From the NCBI GenBank assembly GCA_030761205.1, contig JAULJL010000010.1:4469001-4533000 (forward strand): a stretch of DNA of 64,000 nucleotides, given 5' to 3'. Source of the DNA: Fremontodendron californicum. Its lineage: Eukaryota > Streptophyta > Magnoliopsida > Malvales > Malvaceae. Of this stretch, positions 42,814-56,257 are shown piece by piece. The notes below the pieces were generated by a model. It did no database searches. It was not told the DNA's origin and saw only the letters and a list, made by a program, of their open reading frames with translations. Position numbers and translations under genes: made by a program. The first letter of the stretch is position 1, and every line of letters starts with the position of its first letter.

Positions 42814-44360
42814 ATGAGCGGAGATAATTTTACGGACGGAAAACCCAAAGTCCGACCGATTTTGGGTGACATTACGAATCGACTAGTTAAAAGAGGGTTT
42901 TCGTCTATTTCGGATAATTTAGGGTTTAATTCTAAAGAAGGAGCAGATTCCCACTTTACAAAACAAGTTTCTGTCGGTGTCGAAAATTTGATCAAAGAGA
43001 AATGTAAAAAACCCCAATTTGAACCAAACTCTAATTTTTCGCCTACTTGTAGTGGCGAAATTGATGCATTAAAAGAGAATTTTGTGTCGGTTAATGACAA
43101 AGTTAATGAGGTTAAAAAAGGGTTTGATTTATCTGATATTGATGATACGTTAGAGCAAGTTGAAGGTGTTACGGAAGTAGGGGATACATTAAATGATAGT
43201 TGTAGGACTGAGGGTAAGGATCTGGGCGTTGGTAGACTGCCTTCGAGTAAAGGTGGGTGTATTGAGTGGTCGAGGTTGCCTAAGTCGTCCTCGCAGAGTT
43301 CTAGGTCATTTGAGTTGGAGAGGTGTGTGGGACTCAACAATGATGGTTGCGTGAATTTGAATCCCGGTGTTGATCTGCTCAAAGCTTGCTCTTGTTCTTT
43401 TTGCTTGAAAGGTAACTACTTTGGCTTCTTACCTTGGATTTGTCATTTGCTACATTTGTGGGTAAGAATGGTTTATCTTGTAATGTACATTCTAATGCCT
43501 TACGCTTGTTTTACATTGATAATCAGCTGCTTACATTTGGTCGGACCTTCATTATCAGGATATCAAGGGTCGAATAGATGGTAAGTTGAATATCTAGCTT
43601 TGCTCTAGTTTCCTTAGGTTTATTTTGGTTGTAATTGTGACATTACATGTTCCTTCATGTATTAATATTTTCCACATTTTCTCAGTTTTGAAGAAAAGTC
43701 AGAAAGAAGCAAGCATTTTAGTTCAGAAAAGCGGCAGGGGGAAACAGACGGACATTAATAGCGAGGGACATGCCAATAAATCTTCAAATTTAGAATCTGA
43801 CCTCACGAGTCGGTGGAGATCAGTCTTTCTTAACATGGAGGATATATTTGTTCATGAAAGCAACCAGCTTGTAAGTCTGATCTACTCTAGATTTTTATTT
43901 TCCATGCCTTAGTACCTATGATCTATTTGTTAAATCACTTCTTGTTCTGCAGATTGTGCCTGTTTTTTTTCTTGCTCAAAAATTGCTTGAATGATCTAAA
44001 CAACTCAGTTTGTCATAAGAAGCTTGAGTCCTATTGTTTTAATACAAGGCTTTGTTTTAAAACCTGCATTTAACTTTTTTGTCCTTAATAATCCCGGGTT
44101 TCTTGGTATTTGAACTCTTTCTGAGTCTTATCTCTAATCAATTCTTCATTGCTGGAGTTCATCGCTACTTACTGTCAAGCTAAATTCCTGAGATTCCTAA
44201 TTTTCAATATCTTGAATAGAATTTTTCATGTATAATCTCATATGTGATGGATACAATTGAGCTTGTTTGGCAGCAAGCCAGTTACACTGCGCTAAAAGAT
44301 TTGAGGGAGAGTTGCAAGAAGGATCTGGGGCGGATAACAAGGATGCCTTCGGAGAAATAG
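42814..44360 (+). CDS. Uncharacterised plant protein with ILGDITN motif and CSCSFC cluster
   Basis: Four exons: 42814-43411, 43527-43580, 43686-43870 and 44274-44360. All boundaries are GT-AG and the phases agree, giving 307 aa. The N-terminus has KVRPILGDITNRLVKRGFS, resembling the short basic starts of some plant cell-cycle proteins. Residues 30-190 are low-complexity and acidic/Ser-rich. A compact C-terminal region looks conserved: ACSCSFCLKAAYIWSDLHYQ, DIKGRID, LKKSQKEASILV, SRWRSVFLNMEDIF, and ALKDLRESCKKDLGRI near the end. The CSCSFC cluster may bind metal. No transmembrane segment or signal peptide. I do not recognise a named family. The first exon runs open past its splice site, but that extension is intron. 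Confidence 0.8.
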
Positions 44361-47300
44361 GAGTGTGCTTGCAATGCTTCTTATGATTGTAAGATTGTCT
44401 TGGTACTCCAAGTTCCTGCCACTTGTATTTGTATGTCTGCACTTGCATGTGCCTGTAACAGATTCTAGGTTCTTGTTTGGTAAACTCTAGTGTTTCTGCA
44501 ATTGTAAAATGTATGATCTCAGTTTGTAATGTCTGTCGTTTCTTAATATGTGCTTAAAAGTATTTTCATTTTAGTGAACCTCCCATCTTATAAACTTGTT
44601 TGGTTATGCCTTCTTTGTAGTCATGTAATTCTGGGTGGTTAGAGGTGATAAATGTTGAACTGATCCAATTGGTCTGTTCAATTTGCTCGAAACCAATATG
44701 ATCCATCTAATCTACTAGAATAATCAATTGTAATGAACTCAAACCTGAACTTGAAGTGAAGTAAACCAAACTTGATCCTGAATCCAATTGAATTACTATC
44801 TGCTTTCTAAGTAAAATGTGATAAAAGTCAATCTAAAAGCAAAAGATTTGCTGACTTGCCTGAAACCCAACACGAATTGAAACTTAATGACTGAAAATTA
44901 AATACCCGAGGTGGCATGTGCCACCTAATTGTCACCTCTACATGTCGTTGAGCCTATGACTGGTTTGGGTGGATTTCTTTGCTACTGTGTACCATCAATG
45001 TTTATGTACCTCTTGTCGTGGTTGATTATGCATTATTATACCTATTGCGGATTAAGTAAGTAAGCCTAGTGTGTGGGAGGGTCTACTCATTCATAATGAA
45101 GAGGGTGGAATCTTTTTAGTGGGGAAGAAACAAGGAAGTTTTGATGCATTGAATGGAAAAAATTTAAAGAATGAGTAACTGAAACTGATTGACATTGTTT
45201 TGCTGGTTTGTCTTCCTCATTATTGCCAACAAGTATAATGCACCATGTTGAACATAGGTATCTTGGCATCCTTTTGATGTAGGCTGGGGTGTAAAATTGG
45301 CTTGGTTTGGCTGGATATGAACCTTGCCGAATAGCTTAGAATGGTTTGGATAAGCAACGAGTTCATCTTTCCGGGTGGAAAAATGTGATATACTGATATA
45401 CAAAAGCTTGCAGGCAGAATAAAGCTAACAGGAAATGTTATTCAGACCTCTTCAAAGAAAATGTAATTTTGCAAAATATTCCATGTTCAGTACCCTTAAC
45501 CTATTGTGGTTGCTACAAAATTTAGGAGTGATACGAGTGGAATGCAGAACTTTGTTGCATATTAGTATTAATTAATTGTTTGGCTAGCTATGATAGTTAG
45601 GTACTTAATAGTAGAATTGAATTGTTTGCTTTCTAATAGCTTGTGGTAATTACATAATGAGTGAAGCCAGAGTTTTAAGCTAGAAGTAACTTGAGCTTTA
45701 TGGGGCACTAAGGTTAAAAGTAGGAGAGCTGATTTTAAAAAAGATTAGGCATCCAAAAACTTGCCCAACTTTACCCTTGAATGCTATAATCAATATTCAT
45801 TATATGAGTTGATTGCTTATTGATTTTTGATTACCAAGTTGAAGAGTTCAGTCATTTGTTTATTTTCTTAGTAAATCATTCAATGAGATGAATATTGATT
45901 TAGTCTGACACTTGACTATTAAACAGTTAGATGTAATTGAGCTTCTCTTGCATGTTACTGACCCAAAATGGTGCCCTTTCTCTGCATTGGTACTTTGAGC
46001 ACCTTCTCAATGACTTGCCTCTCTGCAATACAATGGAATGGATAATGCTGTTATCATTTTGAAGCGAAACATAAACCAATAAACATCTTCTCCTGGGCAA
46101 TAGCAGCGGTATGTTTCTTTTTTTTATCCCTTTTCCAACCTCTAAACTCAAGATTTTTGGGTCCTTTTTAGCACATTGGAAAATGTAATTTATCTTTGCG
46201 TTATCAGATATCTACACAGCTTCTTCATGATTTCTGTCGGTGTCTAAAATGATTAAAGCCTGGTTGGGTCCTCAACAGCCTTGTTGTTGTAGTCGTCCAT
46301 GCCTAGCAATACTAGGTGTTAAAGAGGGTATCAGTTTCAGTTATATGTCAAATTTTAGCATTGAATAAAAAAGTCTAGTTGCGCTGTTGGAAAAAATTTG
46401 GGTTAGAAAAAAATTTGAATTGAAAAAAGTGTTTAAAAAGTGTTGTAAAAAATTATAGTTTAAGAATTTTTAAGTGTTTGGCATTTTTTTGAAAAAATGT
46501 TGTGAGAAATTAAAATATATATAAAAAAAAGATGTGTTTAAAATAATAAAAGTGTAAATATATGAAGATAATAAAGTTATTTTATTTGAATGTCAGCTTT
46601 TAAAGTCTAAAAGTTTTATTTTTTTTGATTTTTTTTATTTAAGTTGTCAAATCATGGTTTCAATTGCAAAATCTAAATTTTTGTATTCATTTAATATTGC
46701 GTTTGCGATGAAAATCAGTTTTTTTGATCTCAAAAGTTGTGAAAAAATTGAGGGTCTAGATTGCAAATTGGATTCTTTGTTAAGGTTTAGCCTTTTCTGT
46801 AGCACATGGCTGCTTAATTGTGCTGGTTTAGGTTTATCTAGAGAGGATGGTCCAGACTCCAAAGGACCTGTAAGCCGATGGAGACTTCCATTTTTCCATT
46901 TCTTGTTTCGGGTCCCTTCAAATATTCGAGACAAATCATGCTATGAGCCCAAGGGTTGTAAAAAAGAAAAGAAAAGTTATTGTTGGCAACATGCCTGGCC
47001 CAAAAAGAGAAGATGATGTGACATCCTACAGGAGATTTGGGTATCAAATATATCAGTGTGAAGGATAAAGCTTTGCCCACTACTTTTTCAAGACCTTGGT
47101 CATCATGCATTCACTAATTGAAAATTTTAAGATTCAGACTTCCATGAATAAATGCAGTGTTTTGTGAGATGTTTAAGCAAATTATGCATTATTATGAAGT
47201 AGCAATTAGTTGTATGTTCTTAGGGGATTTGAACCTTAGAACAGGATTGGATATAAGGGAAAAAATTTGTGGTCAAAGGACAGAATTTGGGTATTTGATT

Positions 47301-49860
47301 CAATGATAAAGTGAATATAACTTTGATTCAGAGATTTAGATTCAAATAAAAAAAGAAGAGAATCTAGTTGATCAAGTCAAGTCATATTCATCCACAACTT
47401 TCTTGGATCAAAATTTGATTATATCCAAAACCAAATTAATTTGTTCTAACCCGTCCACTTACATGATAAATAAAATACTTAAAAAATTTAATAGTAGGAA
47501 TGGATTCATTTAAAGAAAGGGGGCAGCAGACCTTCATAGACAGATAATCTAACACATGAAACTCGGGGAAATAAATGTAGAATATGTTACATTGTATTTC
47601 TAGGATTATTAGGGAATTCGAATACTCTTAAATATATGCAAATTCTTTTTTTGGTTGGGGCTCCTAAGACTACAAATTTTGATTCATTTCTAGATGATTT
47701 TGCTTTTTTTTCTTTCTTTTTTTCATACATACATTGATACATATATGCAACAATTATTGAAATAACCTTTTAATTCGTGGGGAAAAAAAATCAATGCTGT
47801 CAAAAAATTTAGGACAGGCATACATTTTTGGTTTCGGACAATGATTGTCTAAACATGAACTATAATTTTTATTTAGCTCCTATAAATTTTTACTTTTGCA
47901 TGCATATTTATACAATATATATGAGAAATTATCTGATTTACTGTCAGTAGAGTTTTTAAATTTCATACATGAGATTAATAGGGTGACACAAATCTCTTAA
48001 AATATATAAAATTTTTTTTAAAAAATGTGATAGATTTTTAACCCATTTATAAAATTAAAAAAATTTTACCGTTAATATATCAAATACAATATATATATAT
48101 ATATATGCGCTTTTATTTAGATTTTTCCCGATATTTGATTTCCTCCAGATGTGATACATATCCAACTTTTTTTTTTAATCACTTGTCATCTTTTTTAAAA
48201 TTTAAGATATAATAATTCAAATAATATTTGATTGACAATAATAAACAAAATAAATGCATAAGCATCATTGTTTATGTAATCAAATTTCTTTTCGCTATCA
48301 TTTCAATTACTATTAGAGTCGGCAACATATTCTTGACTTTTACCATCGAAATTAAGAAAAGACAAAATTTGTATTCTTCAAGTCTCTTGAAATTATTGTT
48401 AAGTAACATCAATGAATACTAATTTTGTCCACAAACAAAGTTTTTGTACTTTAATTAAAGTTTAAAGTTACAAGAAAACCATATTGTTCACACAAGGAAT
48501 GATTCGGGTTCGCCACATAACTACAATTTTATCTCAAATATATATAACATATTAGATTATAAAATTATAAACTTGAAAAAGATTACATTCAAAAATAAAT
48601 CATGAATCCAAAAACCTAAGTACTGCTAGCTATATATATAGTCTAATAAATTAACTTGCAAATTAAACACATTAAGCTACACTTCTCTCAAAGGTTCACC
48701 TCATTTGATCAAGATAATGATTTAATAATAACTATACTTTTTACCCTACCTTTATTCAATTAATTAACCAAAAAAATCTAATATCTTATAATAATCCAGT
48801 AAAACAACATTTTAGTTGAATCCAAAATTTAACTCAATTGATTTATACAATTATCTTTAAAAATTAATATCCAACAGGTTTTAAATTCGAATCTCAACAT
48901 TTATATATATATTTTTTATATGTAAACTACAATCTCTTTTTTGCTAAAAAAATAACACTTTAGCTATCGAATAAAATTATTCATAGTGGACCACAAAACT
49001 AGTTATGTTAGCATTAGCTTGAAATTGGCTAATTGACAATTGCTATTGCTTTCAATAAACCTAATCCCTTGGTGAACAAGTTTTAGAATAAAAAACTAAT
49101 TTAAAATCCTATCAAGCCGTCGTGTACATAAATTATCCGTCACATTGCTTTTGCAACCAGTTTTGTTGCTTCATCATTAAGACGATCTCAGCACTATTTT
49201 TGACACTATAAGAGATTTGACAAATTGTTTTAAAGTCAACTAATTTTTTTTAGTATCATCATAGTCAACTAATTGAATAATTTGATTATTAAAGACATTT
49301 CTGAATTGGTGGCCATGAAATGGTTTGATATTTTTATAAAATGTTTTGCTAATGAATGTATTTAAAATATTTTTTAAAAATTAATTAATATATTATTTAT
49401 AATAATATTATTATATTAAATACAGTAGTTTATAATTGTATTCATTATTTTTAATATATTGACTGAAAATATGACTATATTTAATAATTAACCTTAAATA
49501 GTACGTTTAGGATACCCATTAATAAAACCTTTTATAAAATTATTTGAAAACAAAGAAAAGCCACTTCAATGGAGATGTGATTATATATATTGTAATTATT
49601 TAATTGTATAATTAGTTAGTTTCGATTGATTAGTGTTTGGTTAACTAAAAGAAAAGAAAAAGACTTTTTGGATTGATATTTGCATACAGCTAGCTATACA
49701 AACTATAAGCAACAAAGGTAAAATTTTGGGCTCCATTTAATTTTCTCTTTCATCAGGAATAGTGATGAACGATCGCGAGATGTCACCAAAGATATTGGAT
49801 TTACTTCACCTACTAAAATTCAATAACCATTCTCTTGAATCAATGAGCTCAATTTTAGTA
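44361..49860. other. 3' UTR and intergenic DNA
   Basis: 44361-44600 is likely 3' UTR of the preceding gene. The rest shows no gene I can support. ORFs of 90-120 codons around 46640-47110 overlap on both strands and match nothing I know. 46380-46640 has GTGTTTAAAAAGTGTT-type words suggesting a worn MITE. 47940-48115 and 49340-49510 are AT-rich dispersed repeats. Confidence 0.5.
49340..49510. repeat. AT-rich dispersed repeat
   Basis: Shares ATTAATATATTATTTATAAT, ATATTAAATACAGTA and ATATTGACTGAAAATAT-like blocks with 20045-20165, 21240-21345, 22200-22315, 23390-23500 and 26205-26330. The family is AT-rich and degenerate; the parent element is not identified. Confidence 0.45.
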
Positions 49861-49868
49861 CATGTAAG

Positions 49869-50064
49869 AGTTAATCATAAGTCGGGTGGGACTGAATTGT
49901 AGCTTGAAAAATATATTATTGTTTAAAATAATTTAAAATAATATTTTTAATTAAATTTAAATAAAAATTATTTATTGATGAATAGTCAATTCAAATTAAA
50001 AAAATCTTTATTTAGATTCGATCCAATAAAAATCAACGTATAATCCAACTCTTGAATATGTCTA
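49869..50064. mobile_element. Small hAT-like element
   Basis: 196 bp flanked by CATGTAAG (49861-49868) and CATGCAAG (50065-50072), a 7/8 duplication. Ends are AGTTAATCATAAGTCGGG and, as complement, TAGACATATTCAAGAGTTGG; the similarity between ends is weak. Confidence 0.5.
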
Positions 50065-50447
50065 CATGCAAGACATGTTCCAATTTAAAATTTCAATTTT
50101 ACTAAAACCATCTATAGAAAAAACTATTATCCATCTTCTCTCTTTGTGTTGAACCAAACAAAATAATAAAAAGAATGATCAAAACTTTTCGCATATTTTG
50201 ATTTCTTCGACGTAAACGTAAATATTAGTCATGTGAATGGGCAGTATAAAACTCAGATATCTATAAATATGTTTGATATGCGTGGAAAAAGCAAAAGTAC
50301 GTATTCGAACTGGGTTTTCCTTTCTTAATTTCTGTTAATTAAGAACTTAATCCCTTAATATTTTGCTTTTTATATAGTTTAGTGAATTTTGTATACAAAG
50401 AGTGTAAGAAAAGATATGTTATCCATTTTTTTCATTTTTTTAAAAGT

Positions 50448-50605
50448 ATTCATATTCGATACTTGTATCTGATATATATTCGGCATAAATATGAGAATAT
50501 GATCTTCAAAATATATGAAAAAACTTTAAAAAATTTAAATATATTCGTATTGAATATATAACTACGGTATTCGACACTCATCCGAATTTGAGTAACATAG
50601 ACGAA
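50448..50605. repeat. Diverged copy of the intron-3 dispersed repeat
   Basis: Same block order as 30035-30200: ATATATTCGGCATAAATATG, GAATATGATCTTC, ACGGTATTCGACACTCATCC and GAATTTGAGTAACATAG. Much more AT-rich, consistent with decay by C-to-T change. Confidence 0.55.
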
Positions 50606-51739
50606 AAATACAACTATGTGACTAAAACTATTAAGAGTAAAATTTGAAATTAAAATCGAAAAGATGGATGTATATTCAAGCGTATAAGCATCAATCCCAT
50701 GGTCCATTACTAATATACGTATGTAAAAAGAAAAAGAGATGGGCAATAAGCTCAAACAAAATAGAAGCTGCGGTAAAGGGTATGATTTTTCTGTTTTCTT
50801 GTACAATAATTGAACCTCAAAGGAGAGCTTAATTAGGGTTCAAAAGTCAAGAGTAAGCATCAACTTGAAAGACTCCAATTTGGGCAGATCTGAATGGGGA
50901 TATTAGGTGATAGGCTTCTTCTACAAACTACAAAGTCTTTAGGAAAAAAACAAGATATCTAATAATACAATTAATATGTTAACAAGATAGAGAAAAAATG
51001 TGAAAGGTATTGGGTGTCCTATACCTATCATTCTTCTTTTCATAGCAAGTGATTTTTGTATTCGAGTTTAATTTAGTCGATAATCTTTTAATGTTAATGT
51101 TACTTTCAAATAAATTTATGATTTTTGTAGGATATCATATGATACATTTTATCTCAATTATAGAAGTAAAACTTGAAAGATGTTCTAGTTCATCTTAAGA
51201 CTGTTTGGTAAGGAAAAAAAAAAAAAAGATAGGAAAGAAAAAAATATTTTAATAGTTGAGTTGTAAAATAAAATATTTTATTATGTAGCTCAACGGTTAG
51301 ATTAACTTTTTTTTCTTCTTTTCTTATCACTTTCTTTTGTTTTTATCAAACGGAACTCAAGTTTCGACTTGATTTTTTAAGAATGCCGTTGCATGGACCA
51401 AAATGTTTGAACCTGCATGGGTGATCATGGAAATGAACTCATCATGCTTATATAATTCCCCCAAAAGGAGCATAGAAGTTGGAAGAAAAAAAATACCATT
51501 TTTTTTTTTATTTTTTACCATTGGCCTTTCTTGAACAAAAGAAATTAAAAAAAGAACAATTATTTTTGGGAGACAAAGGATTAACTCGAAAGGCACATGA
51601 AGTTATAAACTCCAAAAGAATAACATGAAGGGGCACCTGCTCTGTCCCCTCAAAAACCAATAAGCCACTTCTTTTTATTTGGCCAAATATATATGCCATA
51701 TTATTATTATTATTTTCTCTTTTTGGGTTTTTGCTATCT

Positions 51740-51970
51740 GACAATTCGTATATTATATCGTGTTTGTGTATTTTTTTTTATCATAATCGTGTTTAAAGTG
51801 TTTTATATTTATATAAATTTTGACGTGTTAATAATTTGTGTTATATAGATTTTGATATGATCATGATGTATTAGTATTATGTTTGTGTTTTTATTGTGTC
51901 GTATTTCATGACATATTTTAATTTTTTTTTCATATCGTGTTCGTATCATATAATCGTATTATGTTCAATA
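51740..51970. repeat. Dispersed ACACGAC/GTGTCGT repeat
   Basis: Words such as CGTGTTTAAAGTGTTTTATA, TTATTGTGTCGTATTTCATG and CATATCGTGTTCGTATCAT recur with variation, and in the opposite sense, at about 53820-54050 and 61255-61450. A common type of small plant repeat; limits are approximate. Confidence 0.45.
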
Positions 51971-52596
51971 TTACTAAATTTACTTACGTATATCTAGCAT
52001 GAATTAAACAAAGAAATGGAGTGATTAACCATACATTTTCTTGAAAAAGTACTTACCTGTTCATAAACGGCCATGCTCTTATTTTATTGTTTTTTTTTTT
52101 TTTTAAATAGTTTATAAAAGCCAAAAATTTAATTAATTATATTACTTGTAAATTTTATGCTAATTGAATAAAGCTAGATTACCTCGTATAAGATTCATTA
52201 ACATCCAAAAAGGAAAAAAAATTCATTAACGTTCTGAAATTAAAATTTGGGAGTCCCAAATAGTTAGAAAAGGAAAAAGAGAATAAAATATATTTAATTT
52301 CAGAAGAAGTTAATGTTACCTGATGTGGTTGAGTGGTTCAGTGTCAGGCAAAAAGAAGGTTTGGTTTAAGATGAAAAAAAAAAAAGGAAAATGATCCACA
52401 TTATCCAAAGACAGAAAAAGAAAGTACATTATTAAAAGGAAGAATGGTGTTAAAGAGCTTGGAAAGGCTAAACATGAAATGAGAAGTTGATGTAAAATAT
52501 AAAGAAAAAAAAAAAAAAGATTAGTGTAGCTAAGGCAGCCGTCACTAAATAATCTCTTTTTTTTAATCCACCAAATGGTTTTCACATCCTTCAAGG

Positions 52597-53027
52597 TAGA
52601 CCTACTTATAAATCGGTCTACTCGTTCAAATTCAAAGTTCGTCCGATATTTAGAAGGACTTAAATAAAAATACTAGACTCGAAAAATGAACCTAAACAAA
52701 ATTTTAAGCCCGTTTTTTAAACGGACCGGGTCTTGGGCAGAAAAATTAGGTTCGGGCCCGACCTGGCCCGGCCCGAATAGTATTATAAAAAAATAAATAT
52801 ATTATATATTATATATTTAATAATTAAATAATTTATAATATAAAATTACTTTATTATCCTTGAATTTTAACCTATAAAAAAAATACAACTCAATAAAAAA
52901 AATTGACGAGCCGAGCCGGACCAGGCTTGGACAAAAAAAATAGCTCATATTTTGGGCCGGGCCGGCCTTGAACAAACATAAAAGCTCTTAGCATATAGTC
53001 TGAACCCGACGGCCATGATCACGTCTA
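52597..53027. mobile_element. Non-autonomous hAT element with GC-rich core
   Basis: 431 bp with a perfect 8-bp duplication CTTCAAGG (52589-52596 and 53028-53035). Ends are TAGACCTACTTATAA and, as complement, TAGACGTGATCATGG. The inside contains GGGCCCGACCTGGCCCGGCC and its complement-like partner GGGCCGGGCCGGCC, so it can fold into a strong hairpin in otherwise AT-rich DNA. Confidence 0.8.
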
Positions 53028-54519
53028 CTTCAAGGTATTCCTAAACTTTAAATATGTTGCTTTTGGGATTAATTTTGTTAATGTATTATTCCTCGAGTTT
53101 TCTAAATTTGAGTCCAAATTGCTTTCAACACCCAAAATAAGGAAAACTTAAAAATATATATAAAAAAAAAAAATTAGTGAAAGAAAGAAGGTCTTATATA
53201 AGTTTCAAAGAGTTGTTTTTAAAAGATTAAAAAGAAAAGTTAATTAATGATATTGATTAAGGTGCTATTTACAAAAAAAAAAAAAATTATAATTAATGTA
53301 ATTTTTTTAAAAAAAATTCAATTAAAATAATATATTAGATGTAATTTTTTTTTAAAAAATAATTAAATAAATTTTAATTAATATTTATAAACATCCATTA
53401 ATCGAGTACAAAATTAAAGTTAATTAACCTTTCAATGTCTAGAGGAGTTAACTTAAAGGCCAAGGTTTGCTAGCATTACGGTAAATTGGTGAACAATTTG
53501 GGATTCAATTTATCATGATTTTTCATTGACGTTACGACTTCAAATCTTCAATGGAACATGACATTTTTAATCTTAAAAAAATTTAACGAAAAAATGAGCG
53601 AGGATTGAAGGTACTTTGCGTGGCTTGGAAGTTATGTCCACGTAGGAAACGACGTGTAAGCGCGTCAAAGTAGGTCCCATGTCCTATGTACATACGCACA
53701 TCCACACCCAACCAAAATTTAATTCAATAATTTTAGTGCTTTGGAATATTGGGATCCTTTTCGCTTCCTTCCTACGCAACTTTTATTTGAACACCTTCTT
53801 TCATTTCTCAATGTTTTGACTTTGTTTTTGATAATTTTAAACCTAATATAATATGATACAAATATATAATATATAAAAAATAATTAAAATATGATATAAA
53901 AAATAATATAAATAAGACACGAATATATAAACATATTAAAATTTATATAATATAAATTATTAACGTATTAAAATTTATATAATATATAATATTTTAAACA
54001 TAATTATAATACGTAAAAATATATGAACATAATATAAATATACGGATAGTAAATTCTCTTCCAATATTAGGTTGAAACTTGAAATTATCAATTTTATTTA
54101 TTTATTTATTTATTTTTATCATGATTCATTCATGAGTTTTTTCTTTAAAAAAAAAAAAAAGAATGAAAATGTACAACAAACGAAATACAAAGATGTAGCT
54201 TGAAAATTGAAATGAAATGTAATGACCGATAGTTTTCTTTCGTTGCATATATTATTAGTTCGATTTTCAACTATACAATTACTTTCCAACAAATGATATG
54301 AATTGGTAAAAAAATTCAAACAATTTTAAAAAAATTCAAAAAATTCAAACAAGATTAGTTAATTAACATGAGAAAGAGATTTAAAATTAAAATAAATAAA
54401 TGATTTTGGCCTTATTACATTAAAAACGTCACCAAAACTTTCAAAATTTTCATCATTTCATTTTCTCCGCAAACTGCCCTATCCAGTATCCACATTGGAT
54501 TATTTTAAGATTTATTTAT

Positions 54520-54715
54520 TAATAATAAATTTTGTTAATAAATATTTTAAAAGTATTTTTTAAAATTATTATATATAATAATATTTTCATTTAATATATT
54601 AAAAATAATAAATAAAATGATCAATTATTATATTTAATATAATATTATTATTATAAATAATATATTAATTAATTTTAAAAAATATCATAAAAACATTGGT
54701 TGGTAAAATTCATTA
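54520..54715. repeat. Fold-back AT-rich MITE
   Basis: The left arm (GTTAATAAATATTTTAAAAG, TATTTTTTAAAATTATTATA) pairs with the right arm (TAATATATTAATTAATTTTA, AAAAATATCATAAAAACATT) around a centre near 54625. It looks like the same AT-rich family as 49340-49510 in inverted pairing. Confidence 0.55.
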
Positions 54716-55366
54716 ATAGTTAATCTCACTTATCACTTGAGATGGTTTTGTAAATTTAATAATAAAATTATTATGACCTAATTAAACATTTTTTCTTTTA
54801 TATAATCTCGGATTAGACTTTGCTGTTGTGGATAACCATTAACAAGGATTTACTTTAGATGTTTTATCACCTTCCATTTGAGCATCATTACCAGTCTTAG
54901 TCCTCACATATTTCTTAATTTCTTTTATCTCAATTATTTGTGTAAACTTAGGTGGTTTTGTTCTTTTAATGATTTGATATAAATTTAAGAGAATTATCTT
55001 ATACAAACGAAATTAATAAAATGATACATATTTTTAAAATATATTAAAATAATTGATTATAAAAAATAAGATATATGATAAATTTTAATATCACAATTAA
55101 AAAATTTTATTATCCATATAAAAATTAACTTTAAATTTAACATGTAAATTTTTTTTTAAAAAATGCCGCATTTTTCTTTCAAATTTCCAAGTATGATGTT
55201 ACCAAAAACATAAAATCATAGCCCCAAAATTCGTGATAATCATGAAAAATATTGATTGATGTGGCATAGGCAGGGCATGCCGCAAAACCCACACAAAGGT
55301 TCCAAAATCCAAAGAGCCCAGCACTCATTTCATTCATCGACAAAATCTCCACCCAATCACAATGTC

Positions 55367-55374
55367 ACACGTGT
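55367..55374 (+). promoter_or_regulatory. ABRE/G-box-like site upstream of the ERF gene
   Basis: ACACGTGT, the core bound by bZIP and bHLH factors, about 860 bp before the TATA box and separated from it by the fold-back element. A single site, so only suggestive. Confidence 0.4.
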
Positions 55375-55493
55375 AAAGCCACCGTTTATACACTGACACC
55401 TGCCGGTTAACCATTCAAATAAATGGCAAATTCCCCACCCTCCCCGTCACCCCATCGGATAAAGGCATCATTGAAGTTGACAAGAAGGAGGAT

Positions 55494-56145
55494 GATAAAT
55501 TAAATAAAGAGATAATTATAATTTTAATCATAAAATATACATTTTTTTTATATGAGTCTTGAAATTTTTAATTGTAAATATTTAATTTTAAAAATTATTA
55601 ATGTGTTAAAAGAGAGTTTTTTTATCACTCTTTAAATAAAAGCGTTAATTGAAAGTTTATATAAAAAATTTATATGGCATATAATGAATCATATATAAAA
55701 TTTACGTAATATTTCATTAATTTATAAAATATTAAAAAAATTATTTTCCAAAATAAAAAAATAGTTCTAAATAAAAAACAAAAAAATTCTACTTCATTTT
55801 ATTAAAAACAGTTGGTTTAGTGAAAAAGATAGAGAAACTATTAGTTTAGTGAAAAAAGAGAAAAGTAAAAAAATGAAGTAATATTTTTTAATCTTTACAA
55901 GGAGATTTTTTAAAAATTATTTTTTTAATATTTTATAAATTATTGAAATGACATCTCTACATGTGTTCATATATGTCAACTAAATTTTCTATTAGTGTTT
56001 TCATTTAAATAATAATTAAAAAAGTAATTTTTAACATATTAATAATTTTTAAGATTAAATATTTACATTTAAAAATTTTAAGATCATAATGATAAAAAAA
56101 TTTATGTTTTAGGATTAAAATTATAATTATCTCATTAAATAAAAT
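55494..56145. repeat. Long fold-back element directly upstream of the ERF core promoter
   Basis: The left arm (about 55494-55745) begins AATTAAATAAAGAGATAATT. The right arm (about 55905-56145), read as complement, begins AATTTTATTTAATGAGATAA. Both continue through ATTATAATTTTAATC, AATATTTAA and TTATAAAATATTAAAAAAAT in the same order, so arms of about 240 bp pair around a 160-bp centre. No clear target duplication was found. It ends about 80 bp before the TATA box. Confidence 0.75.
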
Positions 56146-56227
56146 TAGTATAATGATTAATAAAAAATAATTAAAAAAATGTGAAAAATCTAAGGGATTT
56201 GAGAGAGAAGCACATGGGGTCGAGGGC

Positions 56228-56234
56228 TATATAA
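56228..56234 (+). promoter_or_regulatory. TATA box of the ERF gene
   Basis: TATATAA in GGGCTATATAAGCAG, about 455 bp before the start codon, followed by a long CT-rich leader. It is the best core-promoter candidate between the fold-back element and the ORF. Confidence 0.6.
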
Positions 56235-56257
56235 GCAGAGATAAGGTGACCCTGGAA

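Larger units (their letters stand above)
50065..52596. other. AT-rich intergenic DNA
   Basis: No gene. It holds the diverged TGTCCGACAC-family repeat (50448-50605) and a TGTCGTGTTTA-type repeat (about 51740-51970). The short ORFs here do not look like proteins. Confidence 0.5.
53036..55493. other. Intergenic DNA and distal promoter of the ERF gene
   Basis: 53600-53720 is less AT-rich, with CCACGTAGGAAACGACGTGT and GCGCGTCAAAGTAGGTCCCA; it might be a regulatory island. 53820-54050 is an ACACGAC-type repeat. 54520-54715 folds back on itself. 55250-55450 is again less AT-rich and holds an ABRE-like site. No gene seen. Confidence 0.45.

Noticed and set aside
46647..47110. Overlapping ORFs of 90-120 codons on both strands
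   Set aside because: They overlap each other and match no family I recognise. Without splice structure or codon bias there is no support for a gene.
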